Below are positions 35,885 to 44,830 of a DNA stretch of 54,470 nucleotides, piece by piece. Numbering within the stretch: the stretch's first letter is position 1; the number at the start of each line of letters is the position of its first letter. Source of the stretch: an uncultured Muribaculaceae bacterium (GTDB lineage Bacteria; Bacteroidota; Bacteroidia; Bacteroidales; Muribaculaceae); NCBI GenBank assembly GCA_904502025.1, contig CAJGDJ010000014.1:1-54470 (forward strand), read 5' to 3'. Made by a program: the position numbers and the translations under genes. A model generated the notes under the pieces. The model saw nothing but the letters and a program-made list of their open reading frames with translations, was not told the DNA's origin and did no database searches.

Positions 35885-36826
35885 ATGACAACAAACCACA
35901 CTAAATGCCTTATAATTGGCTCCGGACCTGCCGGATACACAGCTGCGATCTATGCATCGCGTGCGAATCTTTCACCTATATTATATGAAGGGAACCAACC
36001 TGGTGGACAATTAACAATTACAACAGAGGTTGAGAACTTCCCCGGTTATCCCGAAGGTGTTACAGGTCCTCAACTTATGACAGATTTACGCCAACAGGCA
36101 GAACGATTTGGGGCAGAGCTTCGAAAAGGGATAGTAACTTCTGTCAACTTTGATACCCGTCCTTTCGAATTAACAATTGACAATGATATTACAATTACTG
36201 CCGATACAGTAATCATTGCCACTGGTGCATCTGCAAAATATCTCGGTCTTGATGATGAAATGAAATACAATGGATTAGGTGTTTCTGCATGTGCTACTTG
36301 CGACGGGTTCTTCTATCGCAAACGCACAGTTGCCGTTGTGGGTGGTGGCGATACTGCTTGCGAAGAAGCAATATACTTAAGCAATTTGGCGAAAAAAGTA
36401 TATATGATTGTTCGCAAAGACCACCTTCGTGCGTCCGATGTTATGCAACGCCGAGTTTTTGAAAAAGAAAACATTGAAGTGCTATTTAACACCAACACCG
36501 TTGGGCTTTTTGGAGAAGAATTTGTTGAAGGAGCACACCTTGTTGAGTTCAAGGGCTCTGAAAAAGAACGATTTTATGATATAGCCATCGATGGCTTCTT
36601 TCTTGCCATTGGACACAAACCTAACACCGATGTATTTGCCCAATATATCAAACTTGATGAAGTTGGATATATCAAACTTGAAGGGGGAACTTCTGCAACT
36701 AATATTGAGGGGGTATTTGCGGCTGGCGACGTTGCCGATCCACGATATCGCCAAGCAATTTCTGCAGCAGGTATGGGCTGTCGTGCAGCTCTTGATGCTG
36801 AAAAATATCTTGCCGAAAAAGAATAA
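35885..36826 (+). CDS. trxB: Thioredoxin-disulfide reductase
   Basis: TrxB passes electrons from NADPH through FAD to thioredoxin. The 313-residue flavoprotein shows the FAD-binding GSGPAGYTAAIYASRA, the redox-active C-A-T-C (residues about 136-139), the nucleotide-binding VVGGGDTACEEA and the C-terminal FAD motif GVFAAGDVADPRYRQAISAA. All key residues are intact. It is the last gene of the dedA operon, closed by the hairpin at 36848-36872. Confidence 0.96.
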   Translation: MTTNHTKCLIIGSGPAGYTAAIYASRANLSPILYEGNQPGGQLTITTEVENFPGYPEGVTGPQLMTDLRQQAERFGAELRKGIVTSVNFDTRPFELTIDNDITITADTVIIATGASAKYLGLDDEMKYNGLGVSACATCDGFFYRKRTVAVVGGGDTACEEAIYLSNLAKKVYMIVRKDHLRASDVMQRRVFEKENIEVLFNTNTVGLFGEEFVEGAHLVEFKGSEKERFYDIAIDGFFLAIGHKPNTDVFAQYIKLDEVGYIKLEGGTSATNIEGVFAAGDVADPRYRQAISAAGMGCRAALDAEKYLAEKE

Positions 36827-36847
36827 TCAAATATTTCTAACAATAAT

Positions 36848-36872
36848 AAAGCCACCTTTATCGGGTGGCTTT
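36848..36872. terminator. Terminator between trxB and the aldo/keto reductase gene
   Basis: AAAGCCACC (36848-36856) pairs with GGTGGCTTT (36864-36872), loop of 7. T-run after, A-run before; it lies between two convergent genes and may act both ways. Confidence 0.82.
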
Positions 36873-36876
36873 TCAT

Positions 36877-38676
36877 TTACACTATGCTATTGACAAACTC
36901 AGAAATCCTTGTTAATACATCGTCATCATTCAAATGTCCGTCAAGGCATGTTTCTAACGGACATCTACCCGACCCATCGCGATTTTTAATTTGTGCAACC
37001 AACTCTCCATATTTTCCACAAATACCATTCTTTTCTAACACATTAAATGCATCTTTACTAATTACATTTGTGTAATATTCTTTTATTCCTCCAAGAGCTA
37101 TTAATGTCGCTGCTCCTGTCCCTATCACTTTATCAGCAATAACAGCTCCTTTAAGTATATCAGGTGTATTAATATAGAGACTATACAAATCTTTAACCCC
37201 TCGCCCATCAAAAGTATATACTTTGCCATTAGTAGCTTCAACTACCAATGAATGATTACCTGCAAGCATTTTGTCTTTCACTAAATCAGTTGTTTGTTTC
37301 CTCTGTTTTAATGCCTCAGTGTAATTATGGATTTTCTTCAATTCCACATCAATTGCAATCCCTTGAGGACAATGCGATAAACACTTTCCACACGATATAC
37401 AATGACCTGCTTGACGTAATTTAGGGACTTTCCTATCATATCCCACCAAAAACGCTCGTCGTGCAGCATCATAATGTGGGTCTCGAGTATCATCAGTCAT
37501 ATTTCCTTCATTCACACACTTATTGTAATGTGTAAAGATTGCAGGAATATCTAATCCCTTATGACATGGCATACAATATGCACATTGAGTACATGGTATT
37601 GTTGGAAATTTGAGCATAAACTGAGCCATCTCCTCCAAAAATTGAGCTTCGTCATCTGTAATAGGCTCTAAAGGTGAATATGTCACTAAATTATCATGAA
37701 GATGTTCAATATAAGTCATACCACTTAATACCGACAATATCCCGGGTTTTGAACCTGCAAAACGAAAAGCCCATGAGGCAACACTATCTTGTGGACGACG
37801 TTGCTTCATTTGTGCGACTACCGAATCATTCAAATCGGCTAATCTTCCACCTAATAAAGGCTCCATTACCATTGCAGGAATACCACGTTTCTCCAATTCA
37901 TTATATAGATATTCAGCATTTGTATTTCGCTCGTTCAACTCTTTAGCATGCTTCCAATCCATATAATTTAGTTGAATTAAGCAAAAATCCCATTTCATTT
38001 CATCATGCTGTGATAACAAATAATCAAACACTTCAATATCACCATGATATGAAAATCCCAAATTTCTTATCCTACCTATCTCACGTTCTTTCAATAAATA
38101 GTCAAACACCCCATTATCTATATATCGAGCATTAAATGCCTCCATTCCATTCATACCTATGCCATGAAGGTGCATATAATCAATATAATCTGTTTGGAGC
38201 TCCTTAAATGATTTATGATACATTTCGAGTGATTTTTCTCTCGACCATGTAGTTTCTGCAAAGTTTGACAATTTTGTTGAAAGATAATAACTTTCACGTG
38301 GGTATCTACTCAATGCGATTCCCATTGCACGCTCCGACATTCCTTTACAATATGCAGGAGAAGTGTCAAAGAGATTTACTCCATATTTAATTGCATAATC
38401 AACCAATTTATTAACCTCCTCTTGATCAATTATCTCCTCATCGCCTTCAGTTGTCAACATCGGCAATCTCATACAACCATATCCGAGTAATGAAACGTTC
38501 TCTTTAGTTTTGGGATTTACTCGATAGGTCATATTTCCTTTGATTGGGCGTTCTGCATCTTCATAAGACATATCATCAGTGGAGTTCTCACATGATGCTA
38601 TCGTTGATGCAGCTGTTCCAATCCCTAAAATCTTCAAAAATTTTCTTCTATTTATTTCTGAACTATATTTCTTCAT
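36877..38676 (-). CDS. Tat-exported aldo/keto reductase with ferredoxin and TM1506-like (DUF1893) domains
   Basis: A 599-residue three-part protein. It opens with a twin-arginine signal (NRRKFLKILGIGTAASTIA) ending in a lipobox-like IASC. The aldo/keto reductase barrel (about 50-340) keeps the catalytic set: Asp and Tyr in NLFDTSPAYCKG, Lys in YYLSTKLS, His in DYMHLHGIG. Next come two cysteine clusters, CTQCAYCMPC (about 362-371) and CISCGKCLSHCPQG (about 427-440), of 4Fe-4S type. The last 135 residues (GRGVKDLYSLYINTPDILKG, ADKVIGTGAATLIALGG, NRDGSGRCPLETC) match the DUF1893/TM1506 deaminase-like fold. Encoded 19 bp after the polyferredoxin gene. Substrate unknown; an exported AKR would not have NADPH, so electrons may come from the partner. 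Confidence 0.88.
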   Translation of the reverse strand: MKKYSSEINRRKFLKILGIGTAASTIASCENSTDDMSYEDAERPIKGNMTYRVNPKTKENVSLLGYGCMRLPMLTTEGDEEIIDQEEVNKLVDYAIKYGVNLFDTSPAYCKGMSERAMGIALSRYPRESYYLSTKLSNFAETTWSREKSLEMYHKSFKELQTDYIDYMHLHGIGMNGMEAFNARYIDNGVFDYLLKEREIGRIRNLGFSYHGDIEVFDYLLSQHDEMKWDFCLIQLNYMDWKHAKELNERNTNAEYLYNELEKRGIPAMVMEPLLGGRLADLNDSVVAQMKQRRPQDSVASWAFRFAGSKPGILSVLSGMTYIEHLHDNLVTYSPLEPITDDEAQFLEEMAQFMLKFPTIPCTQCAYCMPCHKGLDIPAIFTHYNKCVNEGNMTDDTRDPHYDAARRAFLVGYDRKVPKLRQAGHCISCGKCLSHCPQGIAIDVELKKIHNYTEALKQRKQTTDLVKDKMLAGNHSLVVEATNGKVYTFDGRGVKDLYSLYINTPDILKGAVIADKVIGTGAATLIALGGIKEYYTNVISKDAFNVLEKNGICGKYGELVAQIKNRDGSGRCPLETCLDGHLNDDDVLTRISEFVNSIV

Positions 38677-38695
38677 ATCTTTCGATTTTTAGGCA

Positions 38696-40210
38696 TTAAA
38701 TAGAGCGATGAACTTCATTCCCATTTACATAAATCGCACTCAATGGTCTCACCGGACAATAATATTCGCAAGCACCACAACCTATACACTTCGACTCATT
38801 AACCACGGGCATATAATGTGATTTTTCATTATTTGGGTTCATTGGCACAATTTTTATTGCTCCGGTGGGGCATTTATCTGCACAATTACCACATCGGCGA
38901 CCTCTTGCAGCCATAACACAAGCATCAAGTTTAACAACTGCACAACCAATTTGTATCGAACTTTTCTCCTCAACGGTTATCTTATGAAATGCACCCACAG
39001 GACAAGCCTCAGAACATCGCACACACTCCGGACGACAATATCCACGTTCATACTCCGCTATAGGTTGCATAAACGAGTCTAAATTTATAGACGGTCGCAA
39101 CACCCCATTTGGACAAGCCGAAATGCATAATTGACAACCAGTACAATGGCGTTGTAAATGCGAAAGACTCACCGCACCTGGAGGCACAATCCTATTTTTT
39201 CGTTGAGGCTTCTCTTTTTCGATAATAGGTGCTAACCCTCCATCAATCGTTTTGTCTGAAGCTTTCACCGCTAATGCAGTTGTCAACATCGTGCCTACTG
39301 TCATGAAATTTCTTCTACCATCAGCTAATTTCTCATCATTTTCATTATCGACTTTTGATTTTATACCCTTGTGCCAACTATATTTTATTGCATTTGTGCT
39401 ACAATTCTCAATGCAATTCATACACACCACACATCGTGAATAATCTATATAATGATTCTTTGCATCTATACATGATGTCTTACAATTACGTGCACATTTA
39501 GTGCAGCCATTACACTTCGATGTATCAATAACAGGCTTTAATAATGAAAAGCGACTAAAATAACCAAGTACAGTCCCCACCGGACAAATCATATTGCAAT
39601 ATGCTCTTCCTCCCAACCAAGCCATTACGCTAACAACTAATAAAGAGGCAATAGCAATTATTGTTAAAGGCAAATAATTATAACTTTCAATATGATAAAA
39701 CCAATAACACTCAGTATCAACAATCGCATCGGCTATCATATTATTTCCAACGTCATAAATCGGAACAAAAAGCGATGATGCGATTCTTCCGTATATACTA
39801 TAAGGTTCTAATATTGAAGCCATTGTTGTCCCAATAATATTACAAACTCCCAACATCAACAAAACAACAAATATAATCAAGATTCCCAACCTTAACCAAG
39901 TTTTAGGCTTCGCGTAATTAAATCTGTTTTTACGCGATTTCTTTTTACCAACCAATCCTCTAATATGTATTAATATATCTTGTAATATACCCAACGGACA
40001 TATCACTGAGCAATAAGCCCTACCAAATATCAACGTGAGTAACAATAAAATAACTATTGCTATCACATTTAGCGACAAAAACGCTGGGACAAACTGCACC
40101 TTTGCAATCCACCCCCACCATTGTTGTGCAACGCCTGTAAAATCCAAAAACAACATAGTAATGGCTATAAAAAATAACATAGCCAATATTATTCTAAATT
40201 TTCTATACAT
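38696..40210 (-). CDS. NapH-like membrane polyferredoxin with C-terminal NapG-like part
   Basis: A 504-residue inner-membrane iron-sulfur protein. The N-terminal half has about five membrane helices and two NapH/CcoG-type motifs, GRAYCSVICPLG (about 65) and GRAYCNMICPVG (about 205). These are followed by ferredoxin clusters CNGCTKCARNC and CVVCMNCIENC. A twin-arginine-like segment GRRNFMTVGTMLTTALA (about 298) then introduces a second part with four more Cys clusters (CTGCQLCISACP, CRPECVRCSEACP, CGNCADKCP, CIGCGACEYYCP). This looks like a NapH and a NapG joined in one chain. It probably moves electrons between the quinone pool and the periplasm. It is first in a two-gene operon with the Tat-type aldo/keto reductase. 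Confidence 0.87.
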   Translation of the reverse strand: MYRKFRIILAMLFFIAITMLFLDFTGVAQQWWGWIAKVQFVPAFLSLNVIAIVILLLLTLIFGRAYCSVICPLGILQDILIHIRGLVGKKKSRKNRFNYAKPKTWLRLGILIIFVVLLMLGVCNIIGTTMASILEPYSIYGRIASSLFVPIYDVGNNMIADAIVDTECYWFYHIESYNYLPLTIIAIASLLVVSVMAWLGGRAYCNMICPVGTVLGYFSRFSLLKPVIDTSKCNGCTKCARNCKTSCIDAKNHYIDYSRCVVCMNCIENCSTNAIKYSWHKGIKSKVDNENDEKLADGRRNFMTVGTMLTTALAVKASDKTIDGGLAPIIEKEKPQRKNRIVPPGAVSLSHLQRHCTGCQLCISACPNGVLRPSINLDSFMQPIAEYERGYCRPECVRCSEACPVGAFHKITVEEKSSIQIGCAVVKLDACVMAARGRRCGNCADKCPTGAIKIVPMNPNNEKSHYMPVVNESKCIGCGACEYYCPVRPLSAIYVNGNEVHRSI

Positions 40211-40241
40211 TTTTTACTTGGTATTATTACTTAATTTTATG

Positions 40242-40249
40242 CAAAGGTA
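40242..40249 (-). promoter_or_regulatory. -7 box of the polyferredoxin/aldo-keto reductase operon
   Basis: On the reverse strand this reads TACCTTTG then CA, 31 bp before the ATG at 40210; no recognisable -33 TTG. Confidence 0.5.
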
Positions 40250-40328
40250 GCATATTTTTTTAGAGCGAATAGTTCTTTATTAAAAGAAAGTATGTAAATT
40301 TATAGTGTAATTATTATATACATATAGT

Positions 40329-40931
40329 ATGACAAATATTGAATCTTTTCTGTTCAACATCAAAACAAGCAAACAAATGCCTTTCCAAGGTGCATTACTT
40401 ATTGCTGAGCCGTTTTTAAGAGAGGAATATTTTTGTCATGCTGTGATTTGCCTTGTTGAATATTCTCCTCAAAGTAACACTATGGGAATTGTGATGAATA
40501 AGCCCACTAAATATGTGTTGAGCGATATAATTCCAGATATATATTCTCACAATGATTTTACTGTATATTGTGGTGGACCATTGTCATGTGATCGGCTCTA
40601 TTTCATTCACACTCTCGGCAATGTAATTCCTAATTCACAAAAAATCACTGACGGAGTTTACATTGGAGGCGATTTCAACACTGTAATTGAATTAATTAAC
40701 CAACACAACGTTTCAAGTTCACAAATTCGTTTTTTTCTCGGCTATAGTGGTTGGGATAAAGGGCAACTTGAAAATGAAATAAAGCACCATGTGTGGGCTA
40801 TTACATCTCCACATAGCAAAAATGATATTTTAGATGGTGAAAACGATAAATATTGGCATCGTTATGTTAAATCTATGGGCGATGAATATAAAGGTTGGCA
40901 ATACCACCCCGAAAATCCACAATTAAATTAA
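40329..40931 (+). CDS. YqgE/AlgH family protein (DUF179)
   Basis: The 200-residue product matches the AlgH family: GALLIAEPFLREEYFCHAVI, MGIVMNKPTKYVLSDI, VYCGGPLSCDRLYFIHTLG, GVYIGGDFNTVIELI and FFLGYSGWDKGQLENEIKHH. It is cytoplasmic, and its function is still debated (AlgH was first linked to alginate regulation). It is transcribed alone and ends tail to tail with the phosphoethanolamine transferase gene: the two stop codons share the palindrome TTAA at 40928-40931. Confidence 0.92.
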   Translation: MTNIESFLFNIKTSKQMPFQGALLIAEPFLREEYFCHAVICLVEYSPQSNTMGIVMNKPTKYVLSDIIPDIYSHNDFTVYCGGPLSCDRLYFIHTLGNVIPNSQKITDGVYIGGDFNTVIELINQHNVSSSQIRFFLGYSGWDKGQLENEIKHHVWAITSPHSKNDILDGENDKYWHRYVKSMGDEYKGWQYHPENPQLN

Positions 40932-42649
40932 AAGTTACTTAACATCTTTATATTATTATCACTCATATCAAGGCTCAACAAGGGCACAGCTACATAATGG
41001 TCATTGAGATAGATGCGAGGACGTTCAACGTAAGCCTTACTTGCCACTGAGTATGAGTCATCACGATAAGTCGTTTCAATTCCAGCAACATTAAGAATTG
41101 TGTGGAAAAACGATGCACTCGACGACACTTGCTCATGACGGTTTGCCATAAGACTTGCTTGAATATTAGGGTATGCTTCACGATAACCCTGCGACAACCA
41201 CACCAACATTGGCACATGCACCTGATAATATGATGGAGTGGTTGAAGAATGAAATATTACTTCACGGTCATCATCAAAAAGCTCCTCTCCATGGTCGCTT
41301 ACATACAATAATGATGTATGTGCATTCTCTACACTATCTAACATCGTGATTAAATCATATATCACCTTGTCAGTATATCTGATTGAATTATCGTATGCGT
41401 TTTTTAATTTAGGCAAAAACTCCTTTTGTGGCGAGACTGGGGAGTCGGGCTTAAAATATGCCATGTCTTGAGGATAACGAGCTGCATAATTATAGTGCGA
41501 ACCATAGGTGTGTAATACAACTAATTGTTTATTTGCTCCATCATTAATTACCTGCTGAGTTAATTTTACTAATTCACTATCAAGGGGGTTAAAATTAATA
41601 TCCTTTGACCGATCTTTCAAATATTGCATTTTATCGGCTTCAAGAGCAAAATTATCAATCAAAGCCTCTGTATGTGCTTGATTTGAAAAAAAAGCAGTCA
41701 TAAATCCGGCTTCTTTGAATGCTGTTATCAAACTTTTTTGATAATAAATTTTATCATAATCAACAGCCGATGCCGACGAAATTAACATAGGCACTGTTTT
41801 ATGTGTGATATTTGATTCAGTCAATACACTATCAAACACCACCAAATCTTTTACCTGTTTCAACAACGGATTAGTAGAACGATCATATCCATATAATTCC
41901 CAATTGCAGGCTCGTGATGTCTCTCCAATAACTACCACATATATTTCACGTTGTTGAGCAGAATGCGAAGATGAGGCATTAAACTTGAAATCTCTCGATG
42001 TTGCTTTATAATTTTTAAGCATATCATGGCGTGATACTGCTTTATACATATTATAACACGCATTTATTGGATATACACCTGTTTTTACCGAATAGGCATC
42101 ACTTGCAGCATAACACATCCACAATAAAGATACACCTACAAATGCCACTGCAAATGCTACACTTCGATTTTGTCGAATAAAAGTTCTTTTTAACTTCTTG
42201 TTCTTAACCAACGAAACTGTAGCCAACACCAATGGTGTTATATATAAAATAATTACCACAGATAGTATCATTATAATACTACCTAACAATTCTTTCGATT
42301 CTTTTGCATCGGTCGTTACCATATTCAAGAACATATCTGTGGCTACTACCGATTTTCCATATATATAAAGCAATACAACTTGAAAACCCGCCAATAACGA
42401 CATCGGGCACAATAGCCATATCGACCACCCTAAGCGTCTCGATAGTGTAAATATCAAGTAATAACAACTTAATGGGAACACAATACTGCTCACTCGCTCC
42501 AAAGGTGTCAACGGCTCTGTAATTGCCAATATCACATTTGGAATCATCAAAACTACCAAAACTATATAAAACAAGACCTCTTGACGCATCAACACGTCAA
42601 GCCATAATCTTATCAAATATAATGCTTTATAAAATATCTTTCTTATCAT
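40928..42649 (-). CDS. EptA-like phosphoethanolamine transferase
   Basis: A 573-residue inner-membrane enzyme with about five N-terminal helices and a periplasmic sulfatase-fold domain. The metal and nucleophile set is visible: Glu in VVIGETSRACNWELYGYDR, the Thr nucleophile in NITHKTVPMLIS, His in LHTYGSHYNYAARYP, and Asp/His in YVSDHGEELFDD. It should transfer phosphoethanolamine from phosphatidylethanolamine to lipid A or another glycan, lowering surface negative charge. In Bacteroidales such enzymes can decorate lipid A constitutively, so acquired polymyxin resistance should not be read from this gene. It overlaps the GNAT gene by 4 bp (ATGA) and is the last gene of the recR operon. Confidence 0.88.
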   Translation of the reverse strand: MIRKIFYKALYLIRLWLDVLMRQEVLFYIVLVVLMIPNVILAITEPLTPLERVSSIVFPLSCYYLIFTLSRRLGWSIWLLCPMSLLAGFQVVLLYIYGKSVVATDMFLNMVTTDAKESKELLGSIIMILSVVIILYITPLVLATVSLVKNKKLKRTFIRQNRSVAFAVAFVGVSLLWMCYAASDAYSVKTGVYPINACYNMYKAVSRHDMLKNYKATSRDFKFNASSSHSAQQREIYVVVIGETSRACNWELYGYDRSTNPLLKQVKDLVVFDSVLTESNITHKTVPMLISSASAVDYDKIYYQKSLITAFKEAGFMTAFFSNQAHTEALIDNFALEADKMQYLKDRSKDINFNPLDSELVKLTQQVINDGANKQLVVLHTYGSHYNYAARYPQDMAYFKPDSPVSPQKEFLPKLKNAYDNSIRYTDKVIYDLITMLDSVENAHTSLLYVSDHGEELFDDDREVIFHSSTTPSYYQVHVPMLVWLSQGYREAYPNIQASLMANRHEQVSSSASFFHTILNVAGIETTYRDDSYSVASKAYVERPRIYLNDHYVAVPLLSLDMSDNNIKMLSNF

Positions 42650-43164
42650 ATTCTTTTTTGAAATAACACAACATCATAATATTGATGTCCTCGTTTCAGC
42701 CACCATTTCATCACTCCAACTTCGTTATAGCAAAGAGAACGAAACAATGCTAACGACTGTTTATTATCAATTGACACTGTTGCTACGAGTTGGTTTAATG
42801 ATAGATGTTCTTTACAATATTCTTCAAGCAAACTTAATGCCATTTTTCCATAGCCTTGACATTGATATTCATTATCAACAAGAATTCCTACCGAAGCTCG
42901 ACTATTTACAGGATCAAAGTCAAACAAATCAAGAGTTCCAACAGCTTTTTGAGTTGACATCTCCTCGATCATCAATCTCAACTGATGAGAGCGAAAAATA
43001 TCACCATCATAATTTTCAATATAATCCCACAACTGTTTCCGCGAAAAAGGAGCAATCGTAGCACTTGTGTGCCACAATTCCACATCATTTTCCCATCGAT
43101 AAAGCACATCTAAATCGGTTGGTTCAATAGCTCGAAGCATTATTATGTTGTTATGAATATTCAT
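42646..43164 (-). CDS. GNAT family N-acetyltransferase
   Basis: The 172-residue protein shows RimJ/SpeG-like GNAT features: LRAIEPTDLDVLYRWENDVE, acetyl-CoA binding motif A in EYQCQGYGKMALSLLEEYC, and the beta5-alpha4 segment NQLVATVSIDNKQSLALFRS. The acceptor (protein N-terminus, polyamine or sugar amine) cannot be told. It is translationally coupled on both sides, overlapping recR and the phosphoethanolamine transferase gene by 4 bp each. Confidence 0.88.
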   Translation of the reverse strand: MNIHNNIIMLRAIEPTDLDVLYRWENDVELWHTSATIAPFSRKQLWDYIENYDGDIFRSHQLRLMIEEMSTQKAVGTLDLFDFDPVNSRASVGILVDNEYQCQGYGKMALSLLEEYCKEHLSLNQLVATVSIDNKQSLALFRSLCYNEVGVMKWWLKRGHQYYDVVLFQKRI

Positions 43165-43787
43165 CGGCTATTAAATGAATCGGCAAACAATGTTCGATTT
43201 ATCAACGAACGCCCTAATGTTATTTCATCAGTATATTCTATCTCATTCCCAACCGATACACCACGTGCTAATTGAGTTATTTTTACAGGCAGAGTCCCTA
43301 ATTGACGATAGATATAAAAATTAGTTGTCTCTCCTTCCATCGTGGCACTCAATGCCAAAATAACCTCCTCAACATCACCGGCTTTAACTCGATCAACCAA
43401 CGATGCAATCTGCAATTGGTCAGGACCAATGCCGTCCATAGGCGAAATAACTCCACCTAACACATGATACAACCCATTATATTGACGAGTATTTTCAAAA
43501 ATCATTACATCTTTCACACTCTCTACTACACAGACAGTGCTTTTATCGCGAGTAGAAGAACTGCATAACGGACACATTTCCGTTTCCGAAATATTATGAC
43601 ACACCGAGCAATATTTCACACCTCTTCGCATATTGACAATAGCCTCACCAAGAGCTACTCCGGTGCTTTCATCTTGTCGAAGAATATGTAATGCAAGACG
43701 CAAGGCCGTCTTACGCCCCACTCCTGGCAATCGCGACAATTCTGTTACCGCAGTTTCAAGCAATATCGATGAAAACTCTTGATTCAT
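43161..43787 (-). CDS. recR: Recombination mediator protein RecR
   Basis: RecR with RecO (and RecF) loads RecA at gaps in replicating DNA. The 208-residue protein has the helix-hairpin-helix (LSRLPGVGRKTALRLALHIL), a C4 zinc finger (CSVCHNISETEMCPLC), the Toprim domain (CVVESVKDVMIFENTRQYNG) and the Walker B-like C-terminus (LARGVSVGNEIEYTDEITLG). All are intact. It heads the recR-GNAT-phosphoethanolamine transferase operon; the neighbours are functionally unrelated. Confidence 0.96.
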   Translation of the reverse strand: MNQEFSSILLETAVTELSRLPGVGRKTALRLALHILRQDESTGVALGEAIVNMRRGVKYCSVCHNISETEMCPLCSSSTRDKSTVCVVESVKDVMIFENTRQYNGLYHVLGGVISPMDGIGPDQLQIASLVDRVKAGDVEEVILALSATMEGETTNFYIYRQLGTLPVKITQLARGVSVGNEIEYTDEITLGRSLINRTLFADSFNSR

Positions 43788-43805
43788 AAATACCTATTTT
43801 TTTCA

Positions 43806-43836
43806 CAAAGATACATCATTTTTACCACCCCACAAA
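43806..43836 (-). promoter_or_regulatory. Promoter of the recR operon
   Basis: Reverse strand TTTG (43836-43833), exact 19-bp spacer, TATCTTTG (43813-43806); 18 bp before the recR ATG. One of the clearest phylum-type promoters here. Confidence 0.8.
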
Positions 43837-43945
43837 ATCAACATCAACTCTCTTACTTACACAATTAATTGTTCTCTTTTGTTTAGTAACGAGCTATAAT
43901 AATACAATTTTTCATTTTTCATTTCCCATTATAAATTATTATGTG

Positions 43946-43953
43946 TAATTTTG
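43946..43953 (+). promoter_or_regulatory. -7 box of the panC-panD-ffh-folD operon
   Basis: TAATTTTG fits TANNTTTG and lies 31 bp before the panC ATG; the -33 region lacks a TTG. Confidence 0.5.
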
Positions 43954-43984
43954 TAGCGTAAATAAGCTTATTACCATCAAAAAA

Positions 43985-44830
43985 ATGGAAATCATACGTG
44001 AAGTTGCACTCCTTCGCCGTCGTGTTGAGGAGGAGAAACAATGTGGACGCTCAGTGGGATTAGTTCCCACAATGGGAGCCCTCCATGCCGGTCATGTGTC
44101 ATTAATCGACCGTGCTCGTAAAGAAAATGACATTGTTGTGGTTAGCGTATTTGTCAACCCCACACAATTCAATAATCCTGAAGACCTTCGCACCTATCCT
44201 CGCACCGAAGAAGCCGATTGCGAAAAAATGATTAATGCCGGTGTGGATATTGCATTTATTCCATCGGTTGAAGAGGTATATCCCGAACCCGACACACGCG
44301 AGTTTAACCTCGGACCTGTAGCAGAAGTTATGGAAGGTGCAATGCGTCCCGGGCATTTCAATGGTGTTGCACAAATCGTGAGCAAATTGTTTGCCATGGT
44401 TCAACCACATCGTGCGTATTTTGGAGAAAAAGACTTTCAACAAATAGCAGTAATTCGTCGTATGGTGCAACTTGAAGATTTCGACCTTGAGATTATTGAC
44501 TGCCCTATCATGCGCGAGAATGACGGGTTAGCCATGAGTAGTCGCAATGTGCGACTCACTCCAAGTCAAAGAGCCATTGCTCCGGCAATACACAAGACAC
44601 TTGTTGCGAGTCTTGACTTTGCAAAAAGTCACACCATTGCAGAAACAAAACAATATGTAATTGACGAGATTAACGCACAACCCGAGATGGAAGTTGAGTA
44701 TTACGAAATTGTAGATTCGCTCACAATGCAACCAATAGCAAATTGGAGCGATAGTGACTGCCCCGTGGGTTGTATAACAGTATATTGTGGACAAGTGCGC
44801 CTTATTGATAATATTAAATACACAAAATAA
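43985..44830 (+). CDS. panC: Pantothenate synthetase
   Basis: PanC condenses pantoate and beta-alanine with ATP, the last step of vitamin B5 synthesis. The 281-residue product shows GLVPTMGALHAGHVSLIDRA with the HxGH signature, VVSVFVNPTQFNNPEDLRTY, MRPGHFNGVAQIVSKLFAMV, YFGEKDFQQIAVIRRMV and the KMSKS-equivalent MSSRNVRL. Its stop codon shares a base with the panD ATG, so the two pantothenate enzymes are coupled. Confidence 0.97.
   Translation: MEIIREVALLRRRVEEEKQCGRSVGLVPTMGALHAGHVSLIDRARKENDIVVVSVFVNPTQFNNPEDLRTYPRTEEADCEKMINAGVDIAFIPSVEEVYPEPDTREFNLGPVAEVMEGAMRPGHFNGVAQIVSKLFAMVQPHRAYFGEKDFQQIAVIRRMVQLEDFDLEIIDCPIMRENDGLAMSSRNVRLTPSQRAIAPAIHKTLVASLDFAKSHTIAETKQYVIDEINAQPEMEVEYYEIVDSLTMQPIANWSDSDCPVGCITVYCGQVRLIDNIKYTK

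Noticed and set aside
36482..36876. Several overlapping reverse frames inside trxB
   Set aside because: trxB has all its FAD and NADPH motifs, and the reverse frames carry no motif or start context.
40928..42649. Acquired colistin-resistance gene (mcr-like)
   Set aside because: The gene is a member of a widespread chromosomal phosphoethanolamine-transferase family, embedded in a recR operon with no mobile element signs; nothing shows acquisition or resistance.
43788..43984. Riboswitch or leader RNA upstream of panC
   Set aside because: The 197 bp are AT-rich with two divergent promoters; no stable conserved-looking fold was found by eye.
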